A program made the position numbers and the translations under genes. 64,000 nt of DNA from Cololabis saira (Eukaryota; Chordata; Actinopteri; Beloniformes; Belonidae): positions 29,398,419 through 29,462,418 of the forward strand of contig NC_084592.1 in assembly GCF_033807715.1 (NCBI RefSeq), written 5' to 3'. Below, piece after piece: positions 51,161 through 62,463 of the stretch (positions within the stretch are counted from its first letter, which is position 1; each line of letters opens with the position of its first letter). Below the pieces are notes generated by a model. It did not search any database and was not told the origin of the DNA. It saw only the letters and a program-made list of their open reading frames with translations.

Positions 51161-51265
51161 TCACTGGCCGCGGCCGCGGCCGCGCGGCGCTGGCACACAG
51201 ACGCGGACGCGCAGCTCCGATCCCGACAGGTTCAGCGGGGCGCCTACACGCCACAGGGAGACCAT
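51161..51265 (-). promoter_or_regulatory. tmeff2: tmeff2 upstream ORF 1, 34 codons
   Basis: An ATG at 51265 opens 34 codons (starting MVSLWRVGAPLNL, ending RGRGRGQ) and stops with TGA at 51163-51161. That leaves only GCC between the stop and the tmeff2 start codon. The frame differs from tmeff2. If transcription begins upstream of 51265, this uORF would be translated first. Confidence 0.6.
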
Positions 51266-51291
51266 GTTCCGAGCGAGACCGTGAGCCCCAT
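51244..51291 (-). promoter_or_regulatory. tmeff2: tmeff2 upstream ORF 2, 15 codons
   Basis: An ATG at 51291 opens MGLTVSLGTWSPCGV and ends in TAG at 51244. It overlaps the start of uORF 1 in a different frame. These are the only two upstream ATGs seen on the minus strand between 51158 and 51600. Confidence 0.55.
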
Positions 51292-51681
51292 GAAGCAGCT
51301 GCTGCCCCCCCGGTGAACACGCTGGCCGAGATCCGAGATCCGAGGGAGGCAGCGGTCAAAACCAGCGGGCGGATGGAGGAGGTTGGGTGGGATGATGGAG
51401 TGAGTGAGTGAGGGGGGGAGAAAAGTTAAGCCAGGCAAGCAAGAGGACTTGCGTGCAGAGGAGGAGGATGCTCAAGGATGAGGAGAGGGGGAGATAGGAT
51501 GGGGGGAAAGAAAAGAAAGGGGTGATTAAAAAAGAAGGCAATAAAACTGCAAAACTAATAGGGTGTAGCCAGAGTATCCCACGGGCAGCGTTGGAAATAC
51601 AATCCACGGGTGAGACGAGCCGCGGTCCTCCCGTTCACTCTGCAGCCTGTCTGTCTGTGTGGCGTTCAGAGTCCGCTGCGC

Positions 51682-51763
51682 TTCTCTCTCCCTCTCTCTC
51701 TCTCTCCGTCTCTCTCTCCCTGTCTCTCTCTCTCCCTCCCTCTCTCTCCCTCCCTCTCTCCCC
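51682..51763. repeat. (CT)n microsatellite upstream of tmeff2
   Basis: About 80 bases of CT repeats with CCCTCC interruptions, i.e. GA repeats on the sense strand of tmeff2. It lies about 525-605 bases upstream of the start codon, possibly in the promoter or 5'UTR. The overlapping serine/leucine-rich open frames are artefacts. Confidence 0.95.
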
Positions 51764-52104
51764 AGCAGCTGGTTATGATCACGTGGATATGATGGTGGAG
51801 GGAGGGTTCGCCCCTCAGCAACAATTAGAGCATCTTATTGGTGGAAAAACTAAAAGACAAGCACACAGCAGAGCTGGAAAAAAAGCAGCATATTCTACTC
51901 GAAATAAAAGTAGTTACTTTCATTTGATTTCCCCTTATCTACAAGTACGACTTTGAAAAGCCACTCAGGTAAAAAGTACTTAATTTAAAGGCTAATTATA
52001 ATTATCCCTTTTTCCTATTTGAAGGCACACTATGCAAAGCCATACACTATGGGCCCCTTACTACTAAAGGGGGGGCAGCATGTCACAAGAGTGTTAACTC
52101 CTAA

Positions 52105-52604
52105 AGCCTGGATTATGGTTCTGCGTTAAATCCACGCAGAGTGTGCACCGCAGGTTGCGCCGCAATGAGCACCCCACGGCGCACACCACGCCGTACCTGA
52201 CGCGCACCTTCCAAAAATTATAACTACACGTCAAGAGGTCGCAGACCCAACGCAGACTGAGAGGGCTGTGATTGGTTCGCTTGGTAGCAACACATTTCCG
52301 GTTCCGGTTCGTGAAGCAGTAGTGAACTTTCAGCGCTCTTTTCTTCGTGTGTGTGTGATTTTTTTTGTTTTGTTTTTTTGCACAATAGTTGTCCTTATCT
52401 CTTTGATTCACTGTGACCGGAAAAGTCAGATAAACCATTCAGGAAAAGAACGCACCCCCTAGCGGTCGCAGGGGGTACTGCACCGCGGCGGAATGGAGTG
52501 ACGGAGAAGTCCGAAGGGTTCACGACGGCGTCACAACAGCGCACGACAGCGTCAGCAGCGGCGTGTGCTCTGCGTTGGTGTAGCGCAGAACCATAATCCA
52601 GGCT
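52105..52604. mobile_element. MITE, TAA target site, copy 2
   Basis: Ends AGCCTGGATTATGGTTCTGCG and its near-perfect inverted counterpart, flanked by TAA on both sides (52102-52104 and 52605-52607). Same family and orientation as 9656-10137. Both copies share a segment starting ATGGTTTATC on the minus strand and a CCCCCTAGCGGTCGCAGGGG block. Length 500 bp. Probably Harbinger-derived, with no transposase. Confidence 0.9.
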
Positions 52605-53544
52605 TAACAATACCCCATCCCCAAGAGTTATCTCCATCAGGGGGAAACATTACCAAAGTTGACTCGTTTTCCCTATTTTTTTGGGAATTACTCCCTTTCT
52701 TCAACTCCCGATTTAGTTTCTTGATGGGAGAGAGCGCTGGTGGTCACACTCTTGCAGTGAATCATCATCCAACTGGTCAACAAACCACATTTCGTCAACA
52801 AAACATATGTGGCAAATAAGGCGTTACGCAATGCAAAACACACGTTGTTTATTTGAAAATGGATCAAGGGAAGAAACGGAAAACTGATATGGACTGTTCA
52901 GAATACAAATGAAAAAAGAATGAACATGGGTAAAAGAATAGTTTTAGCCTGCGCAGATTGTCTGTGCTACAGAGAGCAGGAGGTTAAGAATCATTTGTAC
53001 TAACCTACTTCAGTTCTGGTGTGGAGTGTTGGGTTTCGCTGAAAGTTTACGGTCTTCTTGCTCTGCATTAATCCATCTCTCATAGTGACACCAGCTCGTT
53101 CCATGTTTCGTGATTAGCTGCAGCCTGAACAGAGATTCCCCTGACGGCTCCAGATATTTGGCCTCTTGATAAGAAATCTGTTAGCTACTGGAGAAAGCTT
53201 GGCACCCGAGTTCTTCACACATATCAATGGAGTGTCCACAGGCAGCTCCCAACTATTCACTGATTATTCGCCTGATCAGCCTATGCAATAAATGCTCTGT
53301 ACAGGCAGTAGGCTACTCTTAAAATGACTGAAACGCGAGTAGAACCAATGCTGCAATAATTTAGCTCACCTTAACGGGGCCAAATGGTATTACTACGCCT
53401 GCAGGAAGGTCCCCATTCCTCGACATGTTATTTTAGGTAGCTCTCTTTTGTTGCTGTAGCAAATCGATGTGTAAAACATGGCATCAAAATGGATTTTATA
53501 TTTAGTGATTTGGTTGCCGTTTAAACATTTCAAAGAGGGAGGAT

Positions 53545-53612
53545 CTGCCGGAGCCTACCTCAGCTCTCTTCAGGTGAAAGGCGGGGGTACACCCCGGACT
53601 GGTCGCAACACA
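53545..53612 (-). repeat. LINE 3'-tail fragment
   Basis: The plus strand reads GCCGGAGCCTACCTCAGCTC, then GGTGAAAGGCGGGGGTACAC and CCCGGACTGGTCGC. This is the reverse orientation of the tail type seen at 27255-27372. Confidence 0.65.
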
Positions 53613-54373
53613 AAAAATAACTCTTCATCTTAAAATATCAGTTTCAATTTAATTTGAAGGAATGCCCGATTACTCTGAGGAAGTGTCACCCAAACCAAAG
53701 AAAGTAACTTTGAATTGATGCCATTTGCGACAGCCGTATATTGCTTCATCGCACAATGTCACACGTCAACAATGATGGCGCTAGCTCCCAGAGCTGCAGA
53801 TGATGTCATGACAGAGGTCACTAAAACACCCAAAGTGATGACGGAAGGAGAACGAGGGAGTAAACCAGGGAGTAAACCATGAGCAAGAGAATGCTCGGAA
53901 GGTGTCATAACATCAAATTGATCTCTTTACATTATTAGGCAAGCCTCAGAATTTAAAACTATAAAAGGTCCGTTCTGCCAGTTTAAGTATATATGCAGAG
54001 GCTAATTTTAAATCATTTGCGCTACTTCACCTGAATTCAGGTGGAGTTTGGGTGGTCTGCACGATGGCTGCCTCCTTCATCTGTTGCCATTTATTCTTGG
54101 GATTTTCATGTCCGTTTGATCTCAGTCTGTCACGCAGAGATTTCCCCGTTTTATTATTGAATTTCTATGACCATTCACTCCAGTAGTTTCCGAGGCACAT
54201 TTTTATTTTCTCTTTTTTACTAAATAATGTATGCGACTTCAAATGAAGTAAAGCATAATACTTCAGATAAGACATACTTGAGTAAAAGTAGAATTATTTA
54301 CTTTAAAGTACATGAACACACTCAAACTATTTGGTTATAATAACATGAGTAAAAGTAATTAGTTACATTTACC

Positions 54374-54375
<2 letters not shown>

Positions 54376-54413
<38 letters not shown>

Positions 54414-54434
54414 AGAGGGAGAGACGGAGAGAGT
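54376..54434. repeat. (GA)n microsatellite followed by TATAAAA
   Basis: A GA run with GGGAGGGAGAGGGAG interruptions. It is directly followed on the plus strand by GAGAGTATAAAAGACCC at about 54430-54446. Confidence 0.93.
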
Positions 54435-56864
54435 ATAAAAGACCCACACTGTGCTCCAGGCTCAGTCCCACCAGCTGGTGACGGCTACCCCACAGATATG
54501 CAGTACAAGAAAAAATACACAGCCTTTATAATTGGCCAGGAGCATTTCAAATGTCTGCAAAAATTGATTCGTCCAGGCTGCCCTCAGATAATTGCTCTGC
54601 TTTGAAACAACACTGATTCCACTCTTAGCCCTCTACCTCCTAGCAATCAAAGAGATCTCCGTTTTATTCATTTATTTTTGGGATAGAGGCAACTGTTGTC
54701 ACGCGGGGCAGGAGGTTGCCAGTAATTGACATGCTTGTGGCCACGGAGGCAAAAAAAAAGTGTCTAGCATCTCCAAGATTTTAAAATTGGGTTGAGAACA
54801 GTCACTCTTTGAATCAAGAAAATTGGAAGCCATGTGCATGGAAAAAGCCCTTTGAGGAAACAAAGGGGTTGTTGTTAAGGTCTGTCGTGGCTATAAAAGG
54901 ATTTGACCTCATGATATTGTGGCGGAAAAGCTGCAGTTGCATGTTAACAAATAAACCTTTTATTGCAGGTCACTTAAAAATCATTACATGGGTTTTTCAC
55001 AGCTAATAGGGTTCATGACACACATCTGCAACAGCAAACAGTAGCTTGTCACATTTACAGATAAACACACCAAGAGGTCCTCCAGGTCATCACAATATAT
55101 GTATAAAAAAAGAATAATTTTGCATACAGATTGATATGTCAGATATATTGCTTGTAATGACTGAAAAATTGGCTACCACACATGAATACTTATGTGTGCA
55201 ACTGATGACCTCAAACAACCACAAACACAGATGTTAACGGTAAAACTTGACAGGAAATGTCTTTATACACTCAAGTAGTTATTCTTGTCTTGATTTTAAG
55301 GTAATTGTGTCTAAATCAACTCGTACTGATGAGATTTGTTATTTTATTTTAGATCAATATCAAAACGTTTTGAGCAAATGCCAAGCAGGTTTTTTTTTTT
55401 ATCGTGGTTGCGTCAAAAGCTATATATTTGCTGAATCATGCCTCTTTAAAAGGTAGCGGTTCAATTTTGCCCCAAAAAAACTTAAGGGGCTCTTCACCTA
55501 CTCTGTCTTGCCACAAAGTTTCATTAAATTCAGCTTTTTTAGCTCATTTTCGCTGACAGGCGAGGCAATAAAAGGCACTTATAAAGTACCTTTGCTCCAG
55601 GTCTTGAACTGGCGGAGGACATATTTGGCACTTCAGCACTTAAATTCCCAATATCTAGAGGCTGTCTCCTAGGGTTTGACTAAATGCTGGTTTAAAAAAA
55701 AAAACATTCCTCTAGAGCCTAACGGAATTACGGTATGTGATTATTGTATGTATTAAAAACACTGTACCTGTAGCTTATTTAATTTTTTTTTTGTTATCCA
55801 ATGTGACTTTGTCAAAGACAATCTTCATAACATTTTTATCCACCTGAATTTTTAAGGAGGTTATAGCTGCCCTTCTACTGTCATCAGCAGCTGTAGTTTA
55901 CTCATTTGGAAAAGAAAGAGTAATGAACTAATTATGTTTGATGCATCAGCTATTTCTGTGAACTGTGTCATCAACACGGCAACAAAACAATTTTTTCTGA
56001 TTCTCGAGACATACTTCACCCACTGCATTATTCACCTTCAACAGTAGGTGTCACTAAAGAAAAAAAATTGCAACATTACGCTGCAGAAATGGCAGTTGAA
56101 GAAGTCATACAGGAAGTAAATCCTTCAAACAAAACTACAAAGGCCAGTGTTCAAACAGAATACTTTTGTGAGTCCTCTCAAACACTGGGTGGTGTACACA
56201 GCATATGTACATGAGCAGTGTGCAATTTGGTGCCGTCCCAATGTACAAGTGCTATTATGCTCTTGATTGAAACAACAACAGTAACCTTTCTTCTTTGGCA
56301 TCTTTAATCAAGTTAACCACCATGTTACTGCAAAGATTTCAATCTCCATTGATTGTAAATTCCAAACAAAACAAACACAATTTTCGTTGTTATGTATGTA
56401 ATCTTTCCCCTTTTTTATGAGATGTCAAAACTTTGTTATCATTGGTGCCAAGGACGGACTGCTTATCCTCTGTTCAATCAAAAACAGAGCAAACTAGTGT
56501 CTAACCACTTCAACTATGTCAACAAGATGGCGATCATTGAGGATGTGAAGTGTCCAGAGTTCCACACTCAACTTTTCCCTCTCTGGCTGCTATGGATGTA
56601 CTTGCAGTGCACTTTGAGAAGACAGAATTGTCAGTGTGAGTGCACTTATGCACTCAAAATAGTAATTGTTAGGTGTGCAAGTATGTCATTTGGAACGTGA
56701 CACTATCAATATAAGCAGAACAACTGACTTCGGTACATTCTGTTTGTGTGTGGATCAAGCCTTAAACTGAGCTTCAGGTTGTGAATAGAGATGATGAGTA
56801 AATGTGGTCAAGTGAACTCTGAAAAAGCTGCAGTGTTTAAGTTAGCTGAGTAAATTAATGTCAA

Positions 56865-57345
56865 TGTCAATTTTATTTATATAGCACATTTAAAAACGAC
56901 CAAGGTCGACCAAAGTGCTGTACAGCATACAATAACATGAAACAATACCCAAAGAAAATACAGTACAAAATGTAGAAACAATAAAATCACTAACATGCTA
57001 CAATGATCAATAAAATAGTGATAAAAGATAGAAGGTAGAAAATAAACAGACACATAAAGTGCACAATCACTTCTCACAAAATGTAGGCAACTATTTATCG
57101 TACACCAAAAGCCAAAGAAAATAAATACGTTTTCAAAGAAGACTTAAAAACCACTAGGGTCTGAGCAGATCTAATATTCAGTGGCAAACTATTCCACAGC
57201 TTAGGGCCGGCCACCGCAAAAGCTCGGTCACCTTTAGTTTTAAGCCTGGATTTAGGGACGTCCAAAAGCAACTGACTTGACGACCTTAGTGCTCTAAAGT
57301 TGCTTTGCAATAAATCCGGCAGAAATAAGACATCCAAGGACAAAT
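56865..57345 (-). mobile_element. LINE ORF2 C-terminus and 3'UTR (CR1/L2-like)
   Basis: The minus-strand frame 57095-57343 reads LLLDVPKSRLKTKGDRAFAV, then AGPKLWNSLPLNIRSAQTL and VFKSSLKTYLFSLAF. This is the conserved C-terminal end of CR1/L2-type ORF2 proteins. The 3'UTR runs to about 56865 and ends in the TATATAAATAAAATTGACAT type of sequence. The frame is open to its stop, so this is a relatively young copy, but 5'-truncated. Confidence 0.88.
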
Positions 57346-57364
57346 CAGAGAACCAACCGTGTTA

Positions 57365-57406
57365 TTATTTCGCTTTGGATAAAACGTCTGCTAAATGACA
57401 GTTGTA
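57365..57406 (+). repeat. SINE/LINE tail (TTTGGATAAAACGTCTGCTA)
   Basis: CGCTTTGGATAAAACGTCTG followed by CTAAATGAC is the conserved 3' tail shared by many fish SINEs and L2-type LINEs. Only the tail is present. Confidence 0.75.
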
Positions 57407-59374
57407 GTAGTGATTGGATTTTGTGTAACCTGTTTTACATGGTCCAAATTTATTTCAAAAAGCCATCTTTTCTATTTCTATTTCTGACCAAATCAAAGTT
57501 CGGGTTAGACAAATGTCATAGCTGCATTTTGAAAAGCTTTTCAAGAACGCATACCTAGGAGTATGCCAGCTTTCAAAATAATGTCAAGTTCATTAAAATT
57601 AAAAAGATTTCTGTTCTTTTTGATGGAGAGCAACATAGATTAAATAAATAAGTATAGCATGGGTCTACAATCATGACATGGGGAGAGAGGAAAGATGAGG
57701 CTAACAAGCTGAGTGGTGGCAAGGAAGCCCAAGGCTGCCTTTGTACTCTACTAATTTGGATTTCAAAGCAAGTCTCCTCTCAATGCTTCTAGCAGTCTTA
57801 TTTTGTCCTCTGAAACATTTGGGCAAACTGTACAGCTGCTGTTTCTAAAGCAACCTTGTTTCAAGTGAGTGCAATATGGAAATAGGGTGGGCTTTTTCAG
57901 TGACAGCACGAGAAGAAGCATTTGAACTTGGTTATATCAAATTACACATTTTAACTCACTGGCTAAACTCACCAACACCTTTAATCACTTAATTCCTTAC
58001 CAGATCCCCCCAAAAAAGAGTAATTGTAAAATTATCCAGCAGTTTAACTATTACTGGCCAATGCAGCACAGAAGAAAGAAAACTCTTATTTTTTGAGGGC
58101 ACTGGGACTTGCCCAGTGAAACACAGTCATGGATAATCATCACTGACTGTTTGGCTTATAGTCATGTGCCAGTGCAACTGTTCCAAATATAAACCCCATA
58201 GGTTATTTGCACAACCAGATTTTTCCAACAAATCCTTATTGTATTTTTACAAATCTGTCTAGCAGCTTTTGAAAGTATAATTGAAGTGAAAGAGTTGAAG
58301 GTTGAATGAGAGATGGTTTGACTTAATTTTGAAGATAATGTGTTATATTTCTAAGGTTTTATTAAAATGGATGTTCCATGCCTCTCCAACTTTTCTACAG
58401 TGTTATAATGATTAATATCCATCTTATACATGACTGGCAGCCCACAAAATAGAGTAGAAATGTGTTGCATAATTCCAAGCATAAGAGTTCTTATGCATGC
58501 AGTTTTCAGAGAGCATTTCTGGAGACTTAAAAAAAAATAATGTTGGCTCTATATGATGTCATAGTGAGCCTAATTTTCTTGCATGGTCTCATTGTCCAGG
58601 AAAATCGCATCCAGTAGTATTTTGCTTTTGCTTCCAAGTTGTCTCTAATGAAATGTGAAATGTGAGGGAAAGTTGGCCAACCATGGCTCAGGTAGAGGCA
58701 GTTTGTTTTCTCATCCCCTTGTTTTCCAGGTTAGTTCGCTCAACCTACCAGCCACTGTAGCATGTACATAAAACAAATGATAAAATAAACAATAACCAAG
58801 CATCTTCTGACAACTCTATAATTTATTTAGGATTGTATCCTGAGCTTGCTTGTTTCACCCGGAAATGTTTCTATGAGAACACAATAGGTTACCACAGCAA
58901 TGCAATAACACACTGTAAAAGACAAAACACCAGGAGCTGGTTCTTTGTCTATCTCTCTGTACAGATTCATGTATTACATACCACCAATTTAAAGATGTGT
59001 GAACTCAGCGACAAACAAGAAAGCAGAAACAACAAGAGAGCACACATTAAACAAATTTATGTTGTTTTTCTTTCAAAGGTATAATTGAAAATGTCTGACA
59101 ATAGTCAACTTTGTCCAGCTTCTCTCGTCATACACTAATCAGATGCTATAATCTGTTCAGTGTGGAATATAACAAGCAGTTTTATTGTTGGAACAAAACA
59201 ACTGAAGTTGGAAACCGTTAGAGTCATCCAAGTCCCACATCTCCATGTTCAGAAAACTGTCCTTGAAAGTCAGCGCTGAAGAAAAGGCACTGCAGTGATG
59301 ATATTGATGATACAGTCTGTAATGTTACACAGAATCGGGTAATGCAATAGCATGCAATCATTTTATTTATTCAT

Positions 59375-59581
59375 TTATTTTTCATATTGTGTTTTATTAT
59401 GGTGTTTTTTAGCATGTTTCAATTAGTGTATGTGTGTATTTTAATTGTTACTGAAATGGTGTGCCCGGTGATGTATTGTTTTGTCACAGTAGCTGTCAAG
59501 GAATTTGTGGCTCAGCTGTCGATTCCGAGACGAATTTCCCCAAGTGGGACAATAAAGTATATTGAATTGAATTGAATTGAA
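59375..59581 (+). repeat. LINE 3' end with TTGAA tandem tail
   Basis: GACGAATTTCCCCAAGTGGG followed by ACAATAAAGTATATTGAATT is the standard 3' terminus of Rex1/CR1-like fish LINEs. The tail expands into four ATTGA units. The 5' boundary is uncertain. Confidence 0.7.
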
Positions 59582-60649
59582 TGAGCATAGTATTAATTGA
59601 ACAGAGATATCTAGCTGTAATCTTTGTTACCGTTGGTTGTTGTATTGTCCTCTCTTTTTTATTGTGGTTTTGATTCGGACTCAAACATGTCAAAGGATTG
59701 GAAGTGTTGAGGCCATTTGTAGAAAAAATGTCTGAAATGCAGCATTAGATAATGTGTTTTATATGTTGAAAGTTTGTGCGTCTGACCCACAGCAGGAGTT
59801 ATGCATGTTCCTACACATTCCTGGAAGCGCTGCCAATCAGCAAACATCCAAGAATTCAGTCAAGCACAACATATTTGAGGTACAAAAAACAAACAAAAAT
59901 CAAACAAACAAACAAAAAACCCAAACAAAGAATAGGCTTTTGGAGCTACGAGTACAAAGATACTCCAGGTATACCAGAGAATTAAATTTGATGACTGAAA
60001 ATGAGTACAATATGGCCACTTTATATTTCTATTCTTCCATCTTAACTGCCTTTATTACCACTCTAACCATCACATTTTGACCCTCTAATGCCTGACATAC
60101 ACTGTATAAAATAATAAAACAGAAAAATCATTTTTTTATTATTTGAAGTATTTATTTTACTTTGAAAGTTAAATTGCTGTGTTTCTGAATAATTTTTGTA
60201 TCATTATGAACAGATTAGGTAATTGCATGTACTTTTTTATTTGCAGTTTTCTTTTTTAAATTCTGTTTATTGTATAAATCAATTTTTTGTCGGGATTATA
60301 GTTGTTGTAGAGACGTTTTAAGAGCTTCATGTATCAAATATGATACACCCTCCGTTATAGGCATAACTTAAAACCTTATTATTCCTCAAAACATACATTT
60401 CATCTTGTTTCTACACTTGGACACAAGTCATCTGGGTTGTATCAGACAGCATGAGCATATGCTATAAAGTAGCCTAAATGGTCGCTGAAATTAGATGACT
60501 TGTTAAATTAAGATGCTGTGAGGAACCAGAGCGGCCTCCCCACGTACAAGGGGACAAGGCAAAACTGGAGCTCTGTGATGAGGTGTAAAAAGAACCTTGC
60601 AGAGCGTAGAATGCCAAAAAATAAGGCTTTTTATTCCAGGTAAAAAAGC

Positions 60650-61806
60650 ACAAACATACAGGCGGAACAACCTGATCTCACAAAAATCCGTGAAATGCCC
60701 ACGACCTCTCACCACTATTTTCCGTGGTACCAACACGGAAACTGGTAAAATTACGTGTGGGCACCACGGATATTGTACCATGCAAAGTCAATGGGATCCG
60801 TGGTCGTGATATATACACGGATTATGACATTATTATTATTTATATATTATTCTTTGTTATAGTGGCTAAATTATGCGTTTTTGTCGCGCAAGGTACGGTT
60901 TTTTCCTGTCAGTTTGTAAAAACACGTTTTTAACGCTGTTTTAGCAGTGTTTTAATGAGGTTTTAATCTGAGCACCACGGATATAGTACTATGCAAAGTC
61001 AATGGGGGCGTGGTCGTGATATATACACGAATTATGACATTATTATTATTTATATATTATTCTTTGTTATAGTGGCTAAATTATGCGTTTTTGTCGCGCA
61101 ACGTACTGTTTTTTAATGTCAGTTTGTAAAAGCCCGTTTTTAACGCTGTTTTAGCAGTGTTTTTATGAGGTTTTAATCTGACCACCACGGATATAGTAGC
61201 CTACTATGCAAAGCAACCTGATCTCACAAAAGTCTGGGAAATGCCCACGACCTATTTCCGTGGTACCAACACGGAAAGTGGTATAATTCCGTGTGACCAC
61301 CACGATATAGTACTATGCAAAGTCAATGGGATCCATGGTCGTGATATACACACGGATAATGCCCACGACCTATTTTCCGTGGTACCAACACGGAAAGTGC
61401 TATAATTCCGTGTGACCAACACGGATATAGTACTGTGCAAAGTCAATGGGATCCGTGGTCGTGATATATACACGTTTTTTGACATTATTATTATTTATAT
61501 ATTATTCTTTGTTAAAGTGGCTAAATTATGCGTTTTTGTTGCGCAAGGTACGGTTTTTTACTGTCAGTTTGTAAAAACATGTTTTTAACACTGTTTTAGC
61601 AGTGTTTTAATGAGGTTTTAATCTGACCACCACGGATATAGTACTATGCAAAGTCAATGGGAGGCGTGGTCGTGATATATACACGTTTTATGACATTATT
61701 ATTATTTATATATTATTCTTTGTTATAGTGGCTAAATTATGCGTTTTTGGCGCGCAAGGTACGGTTTTTACTGCCAGTTTGTAAAAACATGTTTTTAACG
61801 CTGTTT
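60650..61806. repeat. Tandem array with a unit of about 210 bp
   Basis: Long units start at about 60762, 60971, 61419 and 61626. Each runs from ACCACGGATATAGTACTATG through AAGTCAATGGG, GTGGTCGTGATATATACACG, GACATTATTATTATTTATAT, GGCTAAATTATGCGTTTTTG and TTTTTAACGCTGTTTTAGCA to AATGAGGTTTTAATCTG. Shorter units near 61207-61420, and the first segment from 60665, contain the extra block ATGCCCACGACCTATTTTCC with an imperfect palindrome around GTGGTACCAACAC. Non-coding satellite-like DNA. The last unit is truncated. Confidence 0.9.
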
Positions 61807-61896
61807 TAAGAAGAGACAGGCGATATTTAAAGTTTCTCCCATTTCGTCAACCACAGGGGATTCCCTGGGCGTCCCCTCTACGTCATAGAGTGACGA

Positions 61897-61928
61897 GGGG
61901 GGATCCTGATCACGTGACGGATCCCCCC
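61897..61928. repeat. Perfect 10-bp-stem hairpin
   Basis: GGGGGGATCC (61897-61906) and GGATCCCCCC (61919-61928) are exact complements with a 12-base loop. It sits at the junction between the tandem array and the AAT tract. Confidence 0.95.
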
Positions 61929-61929
61929 G

Positions 61930-61962
61930 AATAATAATGATAATGCTAATGATAATAGTAAT

Positions 61963-62015
<53 letters not shown>

Positions 62016-62110
62016 GAAGAAGAAGAAGAAGAAGAAGAAGAATGATAATAATAATAAGAATGATGATAATAATAATGATAATGATACTAATAATAATAAT
62101 AACAATGATG

Positions 62111-62184
<74 letters not shown>
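61930..62184. repeat. (AAT)n / (AAG)n compound microsatellite
   Basis: About 255 bases of AAT triplets with an (AAG)n core near 62015-62040 and ATG/ATA variants. The long isoleucine-rich frames on both strands are artefacts. Confidence 0.98.
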
Positions 62185-62185
<1 letters not shown>

Positions 62186-62463
62186 CAGAAATTCATTAAT
62201 TATTTATATTAATCATAATATTAATATTTATTATAATAATAAATACACCTGTAGCACAAACCAGTGTTTATAGCAAACATTCAGAGACATTATCAGACAA
62301 TGATTAATGACGCAACACAGTCTCACTCCGGAGGCATGTGCTTGTGCTCTTACAACGCCATATTAAAACAAATTATAAACCACATTAACACTTCATAAAA
62401 ACAAAGATCGAGGGATGAGGTCTGAAAGATCTGTTTTGAAACGTGGCTTAATACGTTACGCCA

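Larger units (their letters stand above)
50980..51640 (-). promoter_or_regulatory. tmeff2: CpG-rich tmeff2 promoter and 5'UTR region
   Basis: GC content and CpG density rise sharply here relative to the AT-rich flanks. GCGGCCGCGGCC occurs near 51168-51182, and ATCCGAGATCCGAG is a tandem at about 51331-51345. No TATA box was obvious on the minus strand upstream of the start, as expected for a CpG-island promoter. The transcription start is not determined. The human TMEFF2 (HPP1) promoter is likewise a CpG island that becomes methylated in colorectal tumours (established knowledge). Confidence 0.75.

Noticed and set aside
50854..51359. Long minus-strand frames overlapping tmeff2 exon 1 in other frames
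   Set aside because: They rely on non-ATG starts and on the low stop density of CpG-rich DNA. Only the frame matching the tomoregulin N-terminus is supported.
51522..51956. 144-codon plus-strand frame near the tmeff2 promoter
   Set aside because: Most of its length is a SLSLSL run from the CT microsatellite. There are no domains, and it lies opposite the tmeff2 5' region.
60650..61806. Direct repeats considered as a CRISPR array
   Set aside because: Units are about 210 bp, nearly contiguous and without unique spacers, and the context is a vertebrate genome. This is satellite-like DNA.
61795..62212. Long isoleucine-rich and leucine-rich open frames on both strands
   Set aside because: They are translations of the AAT/AAG microsatellite in different frames, not proteins.
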